A stretch of 64,000 bases of DNA. Source: Inhella gelatinilytica. Lineage in GTDB: Bacteria; Pseudomonadota; Gammaproteobacteria; Burkholderiales; Burkholderiaceae_C. A program made the translations under genes and the position numbers. How positions within the stretch are numbered: position 1 is the first letter of the stretch; every line of letters begins with the position of its first letter. The stretch spans positions 372,001 through 436,000 of the forward strand of contig NZ_JAEDAL010000002.1 in assembly GCF_016093295.1 (NCBI RefSeq), in the 5' to 3' direction. The notes beneath the pieces are model-generated. The model worked only from the letters and a program-made list of their open reading frames with translations. It had not been told where the DNA came from and did no database searches. Of this stretch, positions 25,093 to 33,570 are shown piece by piece.

Positions 25093-26652
25093 TCAGGCGC
25101 TGCGCAGCCTGAAGACCATCACCGCGCGACTGAGTTCGTCGGCCTGCTGCCGCAGGCTGGCGGCTGCCGCCGCTGACTCTTCCACCAGCGCCGCGTTTTG
25201 TTGCGTCATTTCGTCAAGTTGCGAAATCGACTGACCGATTTGATTGATGCCGGCGCTTTGCTCGGACGTGGCGTTACTGATCTCGGACACGATGGCGCTG
25301 ACCCGGTCGATGGAGGCATTGATCTCGGCCATGGTTTGGCCCGCGCGCTGAACGAGTGCCGATCCGCTGTCCACCGCTTCGCCGCTAGAGACGATCAGGG
25401 ATTTGATTTCTTTGGCCGCTTCGGCGCTGCGCTGGGCCAGGGTGCGAACCTCGCCGGCCACCACCGCGAACCCCCGCCCTTGCTCGCCCGCGCGGGCGGC
25501 CTCGACTGCGGCGTTCAACGCCAGGATGTTGGTCTGGAAGGCGATGCCGTCGATGACGGAAATGATGTCGCTGATCTTGTTGGAAGACGCGCTGATGCGC
25601 CCCATGGTTTCGACCACTTGGGTGACCACTTGCCCGCCGCGCTGGGCCACCTCGGCCGATTCGCGGGCCAACTGATTGGCTTGACGGGCGGACTCGGCGT
25701 TGTGATTGACGCTGGCCGTCAGTTCATCCATGGCGGATGCCGTGGACTGCAGGTTGGAGGCTGCTTGCTCGGTGCGGGTGCTCAGGTCTTGGCTGCCGGC
25801 CGCCACCTCTTGTGCGGCCGTGGCGATGCTTTCGGTGTTGCTGCGCACGTTACCGACCACGTCCAGCAGGGACTCCTGCATGGACTGCACCCCCCGCATC
25901 AATGCGGCCGCCTCGTCCGTTCCACGGGCCTCCACGGGTTCGCTCAAGTCACGCTGTGCAATGCGCTCGGTGGCCCGCATGACCTCTGAAAGTGGGGCCA
26001 AGATCGAGCGCAAATTGAAGGCGGTGTAAACGCCGATGACGGCAATGCCTCCCACCAGAATCAGCAGCAAATCTCGGCGTACTTGTGCGGCCCGGTCTTT
26101 GAGTGTCGCTACTTCTTCGGCCGAGTGCTTATCGATGAGCGTAGTGAGCTCGCCGAGTTCCTTGTCGATAGCCCGAACGGGGGCCTTGATAGGTTCTGTC
26201 GCCTTGTTGGCGCTGACCGTGTCTGTGAACTCACCTTTCGCAACGCGCTCGCCAATGCCCTCGAATCCCTGGCGATAGGCCTGCAGTTGCTCGGCGATCT
26301 TGAGGGGCATGGCTTTGGCATCTGGGGCGATGTCGAGTGCCGCAATGGCCTTGAGGCCCTTGTCAACCTTCTCGTAGGTCTCACTCCAATCCTTGCGGTA
26401 TTTTTCGACAGCTTTGGGATTGTCGAAATTGATGAGCAGGTCTTTCTCATACCGCCTGAGATTGCCAACACCGGCACGAACCCCGGCCAGTTGGGTTAGG
26501 GACTCCACGTCGTTGTCGATGTAGTGAGAGAACTTGTTGGTGGCCTGGGTGAGGCCCCAAAGTCCATCGCCGCCCACCACCACCATGCCGAGCATGGCCA
26601 GACCGGCCAAAAAGTAGAGTCGAGCTTTGATCGAGTACTGTCGCAAGTCCAC
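25093..26652 (-). CDS. methyl-accepting chemotaxis protein
   Basis: A 519-residue chemoreceptor: membrane helix 1 (about 12-34), a periplasmic four-helix-bundle sensor (about 40-185), membrane helix 2 (about 188-208), HAMP (about 210-265) and a long signalling coiled-coil with the hairpin tip [21 protein letters not shown] then [12 protein letters not shown]. The C-terminus has no NWETF-type CheR tether. The start is GTG 26652, chosen because AGGAG stands 6 bases upstream and gives the usual short cytoplasmic lead. The ligand is unknown; its position beside hutF hints at, but does not show, an amino-acid stimulus. Confidence 0.95.
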   Translation of the reverse strand: MDLRQYSIKARLYFLAGLAMLGMVVVGGDGLWGLTQATNKFSHYIDNDVESLTQLAGVRAGVGNLRRYEKDLLINFDNPKAVEKYRKDWSETYEKVDKGLKAIAALDIAPDAKAMPLKIAEQLQAYRQGFEGIGERVAKGEFTDTVSANKATEPIKAPVRAIDKELGELTTLIDKHSAEEVATLKDRAAQVRRDLLLILVGGIAVIGVYTAFNLRSILAPLSEVMRATERIAQRDLSEPVEARGTDEAAALMRGVQSMQESLLDVVGNVRSNTESIATAAQEVAAGSQDLSTRTEQAASNLQSTASAMDELTASVNHNAESARQANQLARESAEVAQRGGQVVTQVVETMGRISASSNKISDIISVIDGIAFQTNILALNAAVEAARAGEQGRGFAVVAGEVRTLAQRSAEAAKEIKSLIVSSGEAVDSGSALVQRAGQTMAEINASIDRVSAIVSEISNATSEQSAGINQIGQSISQLDEMTQQNAALVEESAAAAASLRQQADELSRAVMVFRLRSA

Positions 26653-26749
26653 ACCGTTCTCCTAAATGGGCTTGAAGCCAACGCAATCTTCCCAAAGCTC
26701 CAACGCTATGCCACCCCGTTGAATTGGGGGCGGGTGAACCCTAATCGGG

Positions 26750-28219
26750 CTAGCTCACAAAGGCCCTCAGGTTCTGCGCCAGCCGCTCGCGCGATTCGGC
26801 GTGCACGTACATCATGTGCCCGGCGGGGAAGTGTTCGACCTGAATCTGCGGCCGCAGGTGCGGGCGCAGGCCCATGTGGGCCAGGCTGTGCAGCGCGGCC
26901 CCCGGCGGGGTGGCGAGGTCCAGGTCCCCACACACCACCAGCACGCGCAACTCCGGCTGGTGGTGCAGGGCTTGGCGCAGCAGGTCGCTGGTGTTCAGGT
27001 ATTGGTTTTCAATGCCCTTCCAGCCCCACGTTTTGTAGAGCGGGGCCAGCAGGTGGTAGGGCGCGTCGCCGCTCCACCCAAGCTGTTCCTTGAGGATGCG
27101 CTGCATGCCGACGCGATAAGCGCCGGCCAGGTTGGTGTAGCTCGGGTCGTCTTCGGCCTTCTCCCCGGCATCGTCTAGGTCATGGCCGACAAAACGGCTG
27201 TCGAGCCGGCCGACGACCTCCCCGCGATCGCGCAGCAGTTCTTTGAAAAAGCGCTCGTCGGTGACGCGCAGTCGGCAGCGTTCCACAAACGCGGCTTCCA
27301 GCCCGGTCAATTGGGCGTACTGCTGCGCCACCTTGCGCTGCTGGGCGCCTGCGAGTCGGTCGCCCAAGAGCAGGGCCTGCGCATAGGGGCCGAGCGCGAA
27401 GTTTTCGGCCTCACGCACGACCTCTTGCAGGGTCAGGGCCTGTAGTTTGGGCGAGAGCTTGTGGTGGTACCACGCGGTGGCCGCGTAGGTGGGGAAGAAG
27501 GTGATGTGCGGCAAGTCGTTGCCGCGGTCAAAGGCAAAGGTTTGGAAGTCCATGGCGGGGGAGACCAGGACCACGCCATTGAGCATCAGCTCGCACTTTT
27601 CCTGCAATTGACGCGCCAGAGCAGCCGCCCGGGTGCTGCCGTAGCTTTCGCCCAGCAGGTATTTGGCGCTGCCCCAGCGGCCCTCACGGCTCAGGTACAG
27701 GCGCATGAACTCGGCAATGGCGTCCAAGTCCCGTTGGTAGTCATGGAACTCGGTCTCTTTTTGCCCTTCGGCCATGCGCGAGTGGCCGGTGCCCACCGGG
27801 TCGATGAACACCAGGTCGGCGTGGGTCAGCAGCGTGTCGGCATTGGCTTCGAGGGCATAGGGCGGTGCGCCGCAGTAGCCCATGTCATCGGACACCACGC
27901 GCTGGGGCCCGAGCAGGCCCAGGTGCAGCCACACGCTGCTCGAGCCCGGCCCGCCGTTGAGCGCAAACACCAGCGGACGGTTGGGCTCCGAGTCGATCAG
28001 TGTGTAGGCCGTGAAAAACACCTGGGCGCGCAGCGGCTCGCCCTGTCGGACCCCGTCTTTGAGCTCGGGCTCGCGCAGCGGCAGCAGGCCGGCCACGGCC
28101 CGGTAGCGCAACGTGCGGCCGCCCACTGTCAGCTCATGTTCGCGCTCGACGCGCTGTTCGACCAGGGCTGGCGCCGCCGTGGGCGCAGGGGCTGCAGAAG
28201 GGGTCACGCTGTCGCTCAT
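26750..28219 (-). CDS. S10 family serine carboxypeptidase-like peptidase
   Basis: A 489-residue alpha/beta hydrolase of peptidase family S10. Catalytic triad segments: Ser in LLGESYGSTRAAAL (about 190), Asp in LVVCGDLDLATPP (about 438), His in FPAGHMMYVHAES (about 475). The oxyanion-hole stretch NGGPGSSSVWLHLGLLGP is complete. There is no clear signal peptide: the N-terminus is a low-complexity Ala/Pro lead, so it may be cytoplasmic, as for other bacterial S10 proteins. It starts one base after the arginase stop, so the two are in one unit and may serve peptide and amino-acid breakdown together. Confidence 0.92.
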   Translation of the reverse strand: MSDSVTPSAAPAPTAAPALVEQRVEREHELTVGGRTLRYRAVAGLLPLREPELKDGVRQGEPLRAQVFFTAYTLIDSEPNRPLVFALNGGPGSSSVWLHLGLLGPQRVVSDDMGYCGAPPYALEANADTLLTHADLVFIDPVGTGHSRMAEGQKETEFHDYQRDLDAIAEFMRLYLSREGRWGSAKYLLGESYGSTRAAALARQLQEKCELMLNGVVLVSPAMDFQTFAFDRGNDLPHITFFPTYAATAWYHHKLSPKLQALTLQEVVREAENFALGPYAQALLLGDRLAGAQQRKVAQQYAQLTGLEAAFVERCRLRVTDERFFKELLRDRGEVVGRLDSRFVGHDLDDAGEKAEDDPSYTNLAGAYRVGMQRILKEQLGWSGDAPYHLLAPLYKTWGWKGIENQYLNTSDLLRQALHHQPELRVLVVCGDLDLATPPGAALHSLAHMGLRPHLRPQIQVEHFPAGHMMYVHAESRERLAQNLRAFVS

Positions 28220-28220
28220 C

Positions 28221-29153
28221 TCAGGCCTTTCGCATCAGGGTGCTCTTGCCAAAGAGCGATTCGATCAAATCCACGGCCAGCAGGGCCGTGCGGTTCTTTT
28301 CGTCCAGCGCGGGGTTGAGCTCCATGACATCCAGCGAGGCCAGGCGCCCGGTGTCTGCAATCATTTCCATGCAGAGCTGGGCTTCACGATACGTGGGGCC
28401 GCCGGGGACGGTGGTGCCCACGCCGGGGGCGATGGCCGGGTCCAGGAAATCCACGTCGAAACTGACATGCAGGTGCGTGTTGGCGTCCATCGTGGCCAGG
28501 GCCAGTTCCATGCTCTGGCGCATGCCTTGCTCGTCGATGTAGCGCATGTCAAAGACTTCGAGCTCTTGCTCGTGCACAAAACGGCGTTCGCCTTCGTCCA
28601 CGCTGCGAATGCCAATTTGGCGCACCCACTTGGGGCTGATCGCTGGGCTTTGCTCCGAGAAGCCACCAATGCGCACCAACTCGGGGGCGCCGAAGCCGCA
28701 CAGGGTCGCCACGGGCATGCCGTGGATGTTGCCGCTGGGGGTCAGGGCCGAGGTGTTGAAGTCGGCGTGCGCATCCAGCCACAGGATGCGCAGCTTCTTG
28801 CCCGCCGCGCGGCAGTGGCGCGCCACCGCGCTGATGGACCCGATGCCCAGGCAGTGGTCGCCTCCCAGCAGGATGGGCATGCGGCCCGCCTGCAATTCGG
28901 CGTAGACCCCGTCGTGCACCGCTTGGTTCCAGGCCACCACTTCGCTCAGGTGGCGGTAGCCGTCCACGGGGGGCAGCCAGGGGTTGTGGGGGCCGCTGAG
29001 GTTGCCGCAATCCTTCACGTCCACGCCCCGGGCCTGCAAGGCCGGGCCAATGCCGGCCACCCGCAAGGCTTCAGGCCCCATGGAAGCACCTCGCGCGCCG
29101 GCACCGATGTCGGTCGGAGCGCCAATCAAAGAAACGGAACGCATCGCAGTCAT
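28221..29153 (-). CDS. rocF: arginase
   Basis: A 310-residue ureohydrolase with the binuclear manganese ligands in order: GGDHCLGIGS (His, about 110), WLDAHADFNT (Asp-x-His-x-x-x-Asp, about 134), SFDVDFLDPAIAPG (Asp-x-Asp, about 238), and VMELNPALDEKNRT. The VDFLDP and NTSALTPSGNIHGMP stretches favour arginase over agmatinase. I chose ATG 29153 because GGAG is 9 bases upstream; a TTG at 29168 and an ATG three codons in are alternatives. Product would be urea and ornithine. It is 19 bases after the LOG-family gene and 1 base before the S10 peptidase gene. Confidence 0.93.
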   Translation of the reverse strand: MTAMRSVSLIGAPTDIGAGARGASMGPEALRVAGIGPALQARGVDVKDCGNLSGPHNPWLPPVDGYRHLSEVVAWNQAVHDGVYAELQAGRMPILLGGDHCLGIGSISAVARHCRAAGKKLRILWLDAHADFNTSALTPSGNIHGMPVATLCGFGAPELVRIGGFSEQSPAISPKWVRQIGIRSVDEGERRFVHEQELEVFDMRYIDEQGMRQSMELALATMDANTHLHVSFDVDFLDPAIAPGVGTTVPGGPTYREAQLCMEMIADTGRLASLDVMELNPALDEKNRTALLAVDLIESLFGKSTLMRKA

Positions 29154-29172
29154 ACCCACAGTCTCCAAAGTC

Positions 29173-30057
29173 TCAAACCGGGCATTGCGCCCCGGCGGTC
29201 AAGTCGTATTCGTGTTGCAGCACAGCCCAGGCTTCTTCAGCCGAGTCGACGAAGCGGAACAGTTTGTCATCGCCCTCGCTGATCATGCCGGTCTCGATCA
29301 GGGCCTCGAAGTTCAGAACCTTTTCCCAGAACGCACGGCCGAACATCAGCACTGGGCGCTGGCGGCACTTGCCAGTTTGAATCAAGGTGAGGGCTTCAAA
29401 CAGCTCGTCCAAGGTGCCAAACCCCCCGGGAAAGCACACCAATGCCACCGATCGCATCAGGAAATGCATCTTGCGCATCGCAAAGTAGTGGAAGCGGAAG
29501 CAGAGCTCGGGCGTGATGTACGGGTTGGGGTATTGCTCGTGGGGCAGCACGATGTTCAAACCGATGCTCTTGCCTCCGGCCTCATAAGCACCGCGGTTGC
29601 CCGCTTCCATGATGCCGGGGCCCCCGCCGGTCACCACATAAATGGGCGTGTCACAGCGCTGGGTTTCGCGCGTCACGATTTCGGCCAGTCGGCGCGCTTC
29701 CTCGTAATAGGCGCTCATGGCCAGGGCGTTTTCCGCCCGTTTTTCTCCTGCGGGGTCGCGGGCAGCTTGGGCCGCCGCCAATTCGGCCCGCGCTTTGTCG
29801 GGGGCGGGAATGCGCGCGCTGCCGAACATCACCAGCGTGGCCTCAATGCCTTGCTCCTGCTGAACCAACTCGGGCTTGAGCAACTCCAATTGCATGCGCA
29901 CGGGGCGCAGCTCATCGCGAAGCAGGAAGCCGGGGTCCGCAAAAGCCAGTCGGTAGGTGTCCGCCTCAGCCAGTCGATCCAGCGGGGGGGGCGCCAAGCG
30001 CAACTCTTCTTCGGCGCTGGGGAAATTGCGTTCCTTGAGGTCACGACGGGGCGACAT
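29173..30057 (-). CDS. LOG family (TIGR00730) Rossmann-fold nucleotide hydrolase
   Basis: A 294-residue protein with the two LOG signatures, GGGPGIMEAGNRGAYEAGG (about 155-173) and FPGGFGTLDELFEAL (PGGxGTxxE, about 217). LOG proteins cleave the ribosyl bond of nucleoside 5'-monophosphates (AMP, cytokinin ribotides). It is longer than typical LOG proteins because of a 100-residue N-terminal region with a helical stretch (LLQQEQGIEATLVMFGSARIP begins the Rossmann fold near 75). ATG 30057 has AGGAG 7 bases upstream. It is probably the first gene of a unit with rocF and the S10 peptidase. Confidence 0.9.
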   Translation of the reverse strand: MSPRRDLKERNFPSAEEELRLAPPPLDRLAEADTYRLAFADPGFLLRDELRPVRMQLELLKPELVQQEQGIEATLVMFGSARIPAPDKARAELAAAQAARDPAGEKRAENALAMSAYYEEARRLAEIVTRETQRCDTPIYVVTGGGPGIMEAGNRGAYEAGGKSIGLNIVLPHEQYPNPYITPELCFRFHYFAMRKMHFLMRSVALVCFPGGFGTLDELFEALTLIQTGKCRQRPVLMFGRAFWEKVLNFEALIETGMISEGDDKLFRFVDSAEEAWAVLQHEYDLTAGAQCPV

Positions 30058-30104
30058 GGCGGTACTCCTGCAGTTCAACCCCAAGGGGGCGACCTGAGCA
30101 TAGA

Positions 30105-30896
30105 TCAGGGGTGGGCGGTGCTGGCCCGATGGGGTGCGCACACCGGACAGTTGGCGCTGGCTTGAACGCCCACCTGGTCGGTTTGACAGTTTTGTCCATC
30201 AAAAAGCCACAAGCGACCGGCCAAGCCACTGCGCAAACCGGCCAAGAGCTTGAGGGCCTCAGCCGCCTGAAGGGTGCCCGCAATCCCCACCAGCGGTGCA
30301 AAAACGCCCTGCGTGGCGCAATGGGTGTCTTGCACGGGGGCCTCGGGGGGAAACAAGCAGGCATAGCACGGGCACTGGGCTGCGGCCGGGTCGTAGACCG
30401 ATGCCTGGGCATCCCAACCCACGCCGGCCGCCCACACCAGGGGTTTGCCGGCGGCCACGCAGGCGGCATTCACCGCTTGACGGGTGCGAAAGTTGTCGCT
30501 GCAGTCCAGCACCACCTGGGCATGTGCCACCCACTGCGGCAGGTTCTGGGCATCGGCCCGGGTGTGCAGGGCGGTGACGCGCAAATCCGGGTTGAGGGCG
30601 TGGATCGCGCTCTGTGCCGAGCCCACCTTGCTCCACCCCACCCGGGCGTCGGCGTGGGCGATTTGCCGCTGCAGGTTGCTGAGTTCGACCGTATCGGGGT
30701 CAACGACGGTGATGTGCCCCACCCCTGCGCTGGCCAAGTAAAGCAGCGCTGGGGAGCCCAGACCGCCGGCCCCAATCACGAGGGCGTGGCTGCCCAGCAC
30801 GCGCTCCTGGGCTTCGACCCCCCATTCGTTCAGCAGCAGGTGCCGCGCGTAGCGCAGCAACTGGGTGTCCGTCAGCTCGGCTGGAGCGCCACTCAC
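30105..30896 (-). CDS. HesA/MoeB/ThiF family E1-like adenylyltransferase
   Basis: A 263-residue E1-like enzyme. ATP loop VIGAGGLGSPALLYLASAGVG (about 40-60), nucleotide-binding Asp in VVDPDTVELSNLQRQ, DCSDNFRTRQAVN, and an active-site Cys candidate in HCATQGVFAPLVG; zinc is held by CPCYACLFPP (about 174) and the C-terminal CPVCAPH. Such proteins adenylate the C-terminal Gly of ThiS or MoaD in thiamine or molybdopterin synthesis. No thiS, moaD or moaE is nearby, so MoeB or ThiF cannot be decided. The start overlaps the S41 peptidase stop by 4 bases (ATGA). Confidence 0.9.
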   Translation of the reverse strand: MSGAPAELTDTQLLRYARHLLLNEWGVEAQERVLGSHALVIGAGGLGSPALLYLASAGVGHITVVDPDTVELSNLQRQIAHADARVGWSKVGSAQSAIHALNPDLRVTALHTRADAQNLPQWVAHAQVVLDCSDNFRTRQAVNAACVAAGKPLVWAAGVGWDAQASVYDPAAAQCPCYACLFPPEAPVQDTHCATQGVFAPLVGIAGTLQAAEALKLLAGLRSGLAGRLWLFDGQNCQTDQVGVQASANCPVCAPHRASTAHP

Positions 30897-32329
30897 TTCG
30901 CGGCTTGCGGCGCTTCGGCCTTACGTTCCAGGGGGGCTTTGGACACCACCACGGGCTTGCCCTTGAGCTGATTCAGCGCTTGCTGCAAGGGCCAGTCGGC
31001 GTCGCCGCCGAACTCCGGCAGGGGCTTGAGCGGCTCGGTGCGCTTGGCAAGCTCTTCCTCAAGGCGGCGACGCTCGGCTTCGCGGGCCTTGGTCTCCTCG
31101 GACTCGGCAGCGGTGTTGCTGCTGCTGAGGTGCTTTTCCAGGTCCGCTTCCCGCGTGCGCAGGGCCCCAATGATGTTGCCTTCGGCGGTCTCGTCGATGG
31201 CGACGTCCGGAACGATGCCTTTGGCCTGAATCGAACGGCCACTGGGCGTGTAGTAGCGCGCCGTTGTTAACTTGACGGCGGTGTCGGGGCTGAGTTGCCG
31301 GACGGTCTGGACCGAACCTTTGCCAAAGGTCTGGGCCCCCATGATGGTGGCGCGCTTGTGGTCTTGCAGTGCGCCCGCCACGATTTCACTGGCCGAGGCC
31401 GACCCCTCATTGACCAACACCACCAGCGGGACGGTCTTCAGGGCGGGTGGCAGCTTGCGGATGAAGTCGGCGCCGCGACGGGCATAGTGTTCAGGAGTGG
31501 CGCGGTAGCTGAACCGGGACTCCGGCAACTGGCCGTTGGTGGACACCACCTCCACCCCTGAGGGCAAGAACGCGGCGCTGACCGCAATGGCCCCTTCGAG
31601 CACGCCGCCCGGGTCACTGCGCAGGTCCAGCACCAAGCCCTTCAGCTTCGGGTCTTGGGCGTACAACTCGCCCAGTTTCTTGGCGAAATCCTCGACGGTG
31701 CGTTCTTGAAAGGCCGAAATGCGCACCCAGCCGTAGCCCGGCTCAACCATCTTGGCGCGCACGGACTGCATGCGGATTTCTTCGCGCACGATGGTGACCG
31801 GGAAGCTGCGGCTTTCTGCCTTGCGGAAGACGCTCAGATTGACTTTGGTGGCGGGCTCGCCGCGCATCCGCTTGACCGCCTGTTCCAGCGTGAGCCCCTT
31901 GACGGGCGTGTCGTCAATGCGGGTGATGAGGTCGCCGCTCTTGAGGCCCGCCCGGAAGGCTGGGGAGCCTTCAATCGGCGAGACGATGCGCACCAACCCG
32001 TCTTCCATGCCGATTTCAATGCCCACCCCGACAAACTTGCCCGAGGTGCCTTCTTTGAACTCGGCAAACGACTTTTTGTCAAAAAACACGGAATGCGGGT
32101 CCAGCCCCGTCACCATGCCCGAAATGGCGTCGTTGATGAGCTTCTTCTCATCCACGGCCTCGACATATTCCGCTTTGACCAGGCCAAACACGGCCGCCAG
32201 TTGTTGCAGCTCTTCCAAGGGCAGGCCGCCCTGCGTGGCGCGGGCGTTGGCACTCAATTGAAGCGTGGCCAGCGCCCCGGCGACGGCGCCGACGCTGATC
32301 CAACCAAAAACCTTTAATTTGGCGCCCAT
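30893..32329 (-). CDS. S41 family C-terminal processing peptidase
   Basis: A 478-residue periplasmic protease of the CtpA/Prc type. N-terminal signal or anchor helix (MGAKLKVFGWISVGAVAGALA), a PDZ domain (about 85-170: GKFVGVGIEIGMEDGL to GLTLEQAVKRMRG), then the catalytic core with the Ser-Lys dyad: Ser in NEGSASASEI (about 309) and Lys in TFGKGSVQTVRQ (about 334). A charged Glu/Arg/Lys-rich coiled region (about 410-450) and a short tail follow. ATG 32329 gives a proper signal; the frame extends 11 codons further but with no support. It is translationally coupled to the E1-like gene. Confidence 0.93.
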   Translation of the reverse strand: MGAKLKVFGWISVGAVAGALATLQLSANARATQGGLPLEELQQLAAVFGLVKAEYVEAVDEKKLINDAISGMVTGLDPHSVFFDKKSFAEFKEGTSGKFVGVGIEIGMEDGLVRIVSPIEGSPAFRAGLKSGDLITRIDDTPVKGLTLEQAVKRMRGEPATKVNLSVFRKAESRSFPVTIVREEIRMQSVRAKMVEPGYGWVRISAFQERTVEDFAKKLGELYAQDPKLKGLVLDLRSDPGGVLEGAIAVSAAFLPSGVEVVSTNGQLPESRFSYRATPEHYARRGADFIRKLPPALKTVPLVVLVNEGSASASEIVAGALQDHKRATIMGAQTFGKGSVQTVRQLSPDTAVKLTTARYYTPSGRSIQAKGIVPDVAIDETAEGNIIGALRTREADLEKHLSSSNTAAESEETKAREAERRRLEEELAKRTEPLKPLPEFGGDADWPLQQALNQLKGKPVVVSKAPLERKAEAPQAAK

Positions 32330-32444
32330 GGCGTCCCTTTCTCCGCGGCGCAGGGGCCGCAAACTGCTGCAGGTTCAGTATAGGCAGTGGCTACATGCGC
32401 ACCGCCCGAACACAGGGGCGAACCTGGGGCCAATTACACGCCAT

Positions 32445-33521
32445 TCAAGCTGGGGTGGCGAAGGTCACCACATGGTCGACCTGGGTGCGGATGCCGATCC
32501 ACTCGCCCACGTGGTGGTTGTGGTGAGAGGGCACGGTGGCCACTAGGCGCGTGCCATCTTGGAGGCGCAGGGTGTACAGGAATTCCGCACCGCGGAAAAC
32601 CTTGTGCTCAATACAGGCTTGGACGGGGGCGTCATCGTCGTGCACCACGTCGTCGGCCCGGAGCAAGACTTCGCAGCGGCCATCGGGGTAGGCACTGGGC
32701 ACCGGGCAGTCTTGCGCGTTGTCCAGCAGGCCCAACGCCGTGCGGACTTGCGCCCCGTGCTCGCCCTCCAAGTGACCGGGTAAGAACACGCCATGGCCGA
32801 TGAAGCGCGCCACAAACCGGGTGGCGGGCCGGTGGTAGACGGTATAGGGCTCGTCCCACTGCTCCAGATGGCCGGACTGCATGACGCCCACGCGGTCACC
32901 GATGGCAAACGCTTCGGCCTGGTCGTGGGTGACAAAGAGGGCGGTGGTGTGGCTGGCTTTCAGGATGGCACGCAAGTCTTGGGACAGCGACTCCCGCAAA
33001 TCCACATCCAAGCTCGAAAAGGGTTCGTCGAGCAAGAGCAAGGCGGGCGCGGGCGCCAAGGCCCGGGCCAAGGCCACCCGCTGCTGCTGCCCCCCCGAAA
33101 GCTGGTGCGGCATGCGCTTGTGGGCATGCTCCAGCCCCACCAGAGCCAGCATTTCATCCACGCGGGCTTGGCGCGGCGCCGGGGGCAGGTGGCGCAGGCC
33201 AAACGCGACGTTGTCGGCCACGCTCAAGTGGGGGAAGAGGGCGAAGTCTTGAAAAACCAAGCCCACACGACGGTCCTCGGGCGGCCGATGGACGTTCTGG
33301 CTGGCGACGGCCAGAGCCTCGCCGCCCAAGTGAATACTGCCGCTGTGCAGGCGCTCCAGGCCGGCAATGGCCCGCAACAACGAGGTCTTGCCACAGCCCG
33401 ACGGGCCAATGAGCACCCCAATTTCGCCTCGGCCCAAGCGCAGCGACGCGTTTTGAACTGCCGCGACGGCGCCCCCCTTGTGGGTGTACTGCAGATTGAC
33501 TTGATCCAGCGTCAGAAACAT
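32445..33521 (-). CDS. iron(III)-type ABC transporter ATP-binding protein
   Basis: A 358-residue ABC ATPase: Walker A GPSGCGKTS (about 38-46), signature LSGGQQQRVALARAL (about 141), Walker B LLLLDEPFSSLD, the switch His in FVTHDQAEA, and a C-terminal TOBE-like domain (about 240-355). This layout and the run GLVFQDFALFPHLSVADNVAFGL are usual for FbpC, the ATPase of ferric-iron importers. It diverges from a two-part permease gene across only 49 bases, where a Fur-box-like sequence is seen. A periplasmic FbpA binding protein is not in the window. Confidence 0.9.
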   Translation of the reverse strand: MFLTLDQVNLQYTHKGGAVAAVQNASLRLGRGEIGVLIGPSGCGKTSLLRAIAGLERLHSGSIHLGGEALAVASQNVHRPPEDRRVGLVFQDFALFPHLSVADNVAFGLRHLPPAPRQARVDEMLALVGLEHAHKRMPHQLSGGQQQRVALARALAPAPALLLLDEPFSSLDVDLRESLSQDLRAILKASHTTALFVTHDQAEAFAIGDRVGVMQSGHLEQWDEPYTVYHRPATRFVARFIGHGVFLPGHLEGEHGAQVRTALGLLDNAQDCPVPSAYPDGRCEVLLRADDVVHDDDAPVQACIEHKVFRGAEFLYTLRLQDGTRLVATVPSHHNHHVGEWIGIRTQVDHVVTFATPA

Positions 33522-33545
33522 GCGGCCATGATAATGACTGGATGC

Positions 33546-33566
33546 AAATGCACCTTGTTCTCATTT
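33546..33566. promoter_or_regulatory. possible Fur box between fbpC-like and fbpB-like genes
   Basis: The 49-base gap between the divergent transporter genes holds AAATG (33546-33550) and CATTT (33562-33566) as matching ends of a 21-base dyad. Read leftward it starts AAATGAGAAC, a good Fur half-site; the other half is weak. Both promoters must lie here, so one site could control both genes. Confidence 0.4.
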
Positions 33567-33570
33567 GTTG

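Noticed and set aside
25081-25101. Hairpin AGCGCCT...AGGCGCT between hutF and the chemoreceptor gene
   Set aside because: It overlaps the chemoreceptor's last codons and has no T-run on either strand, so I do not call it a terminator.
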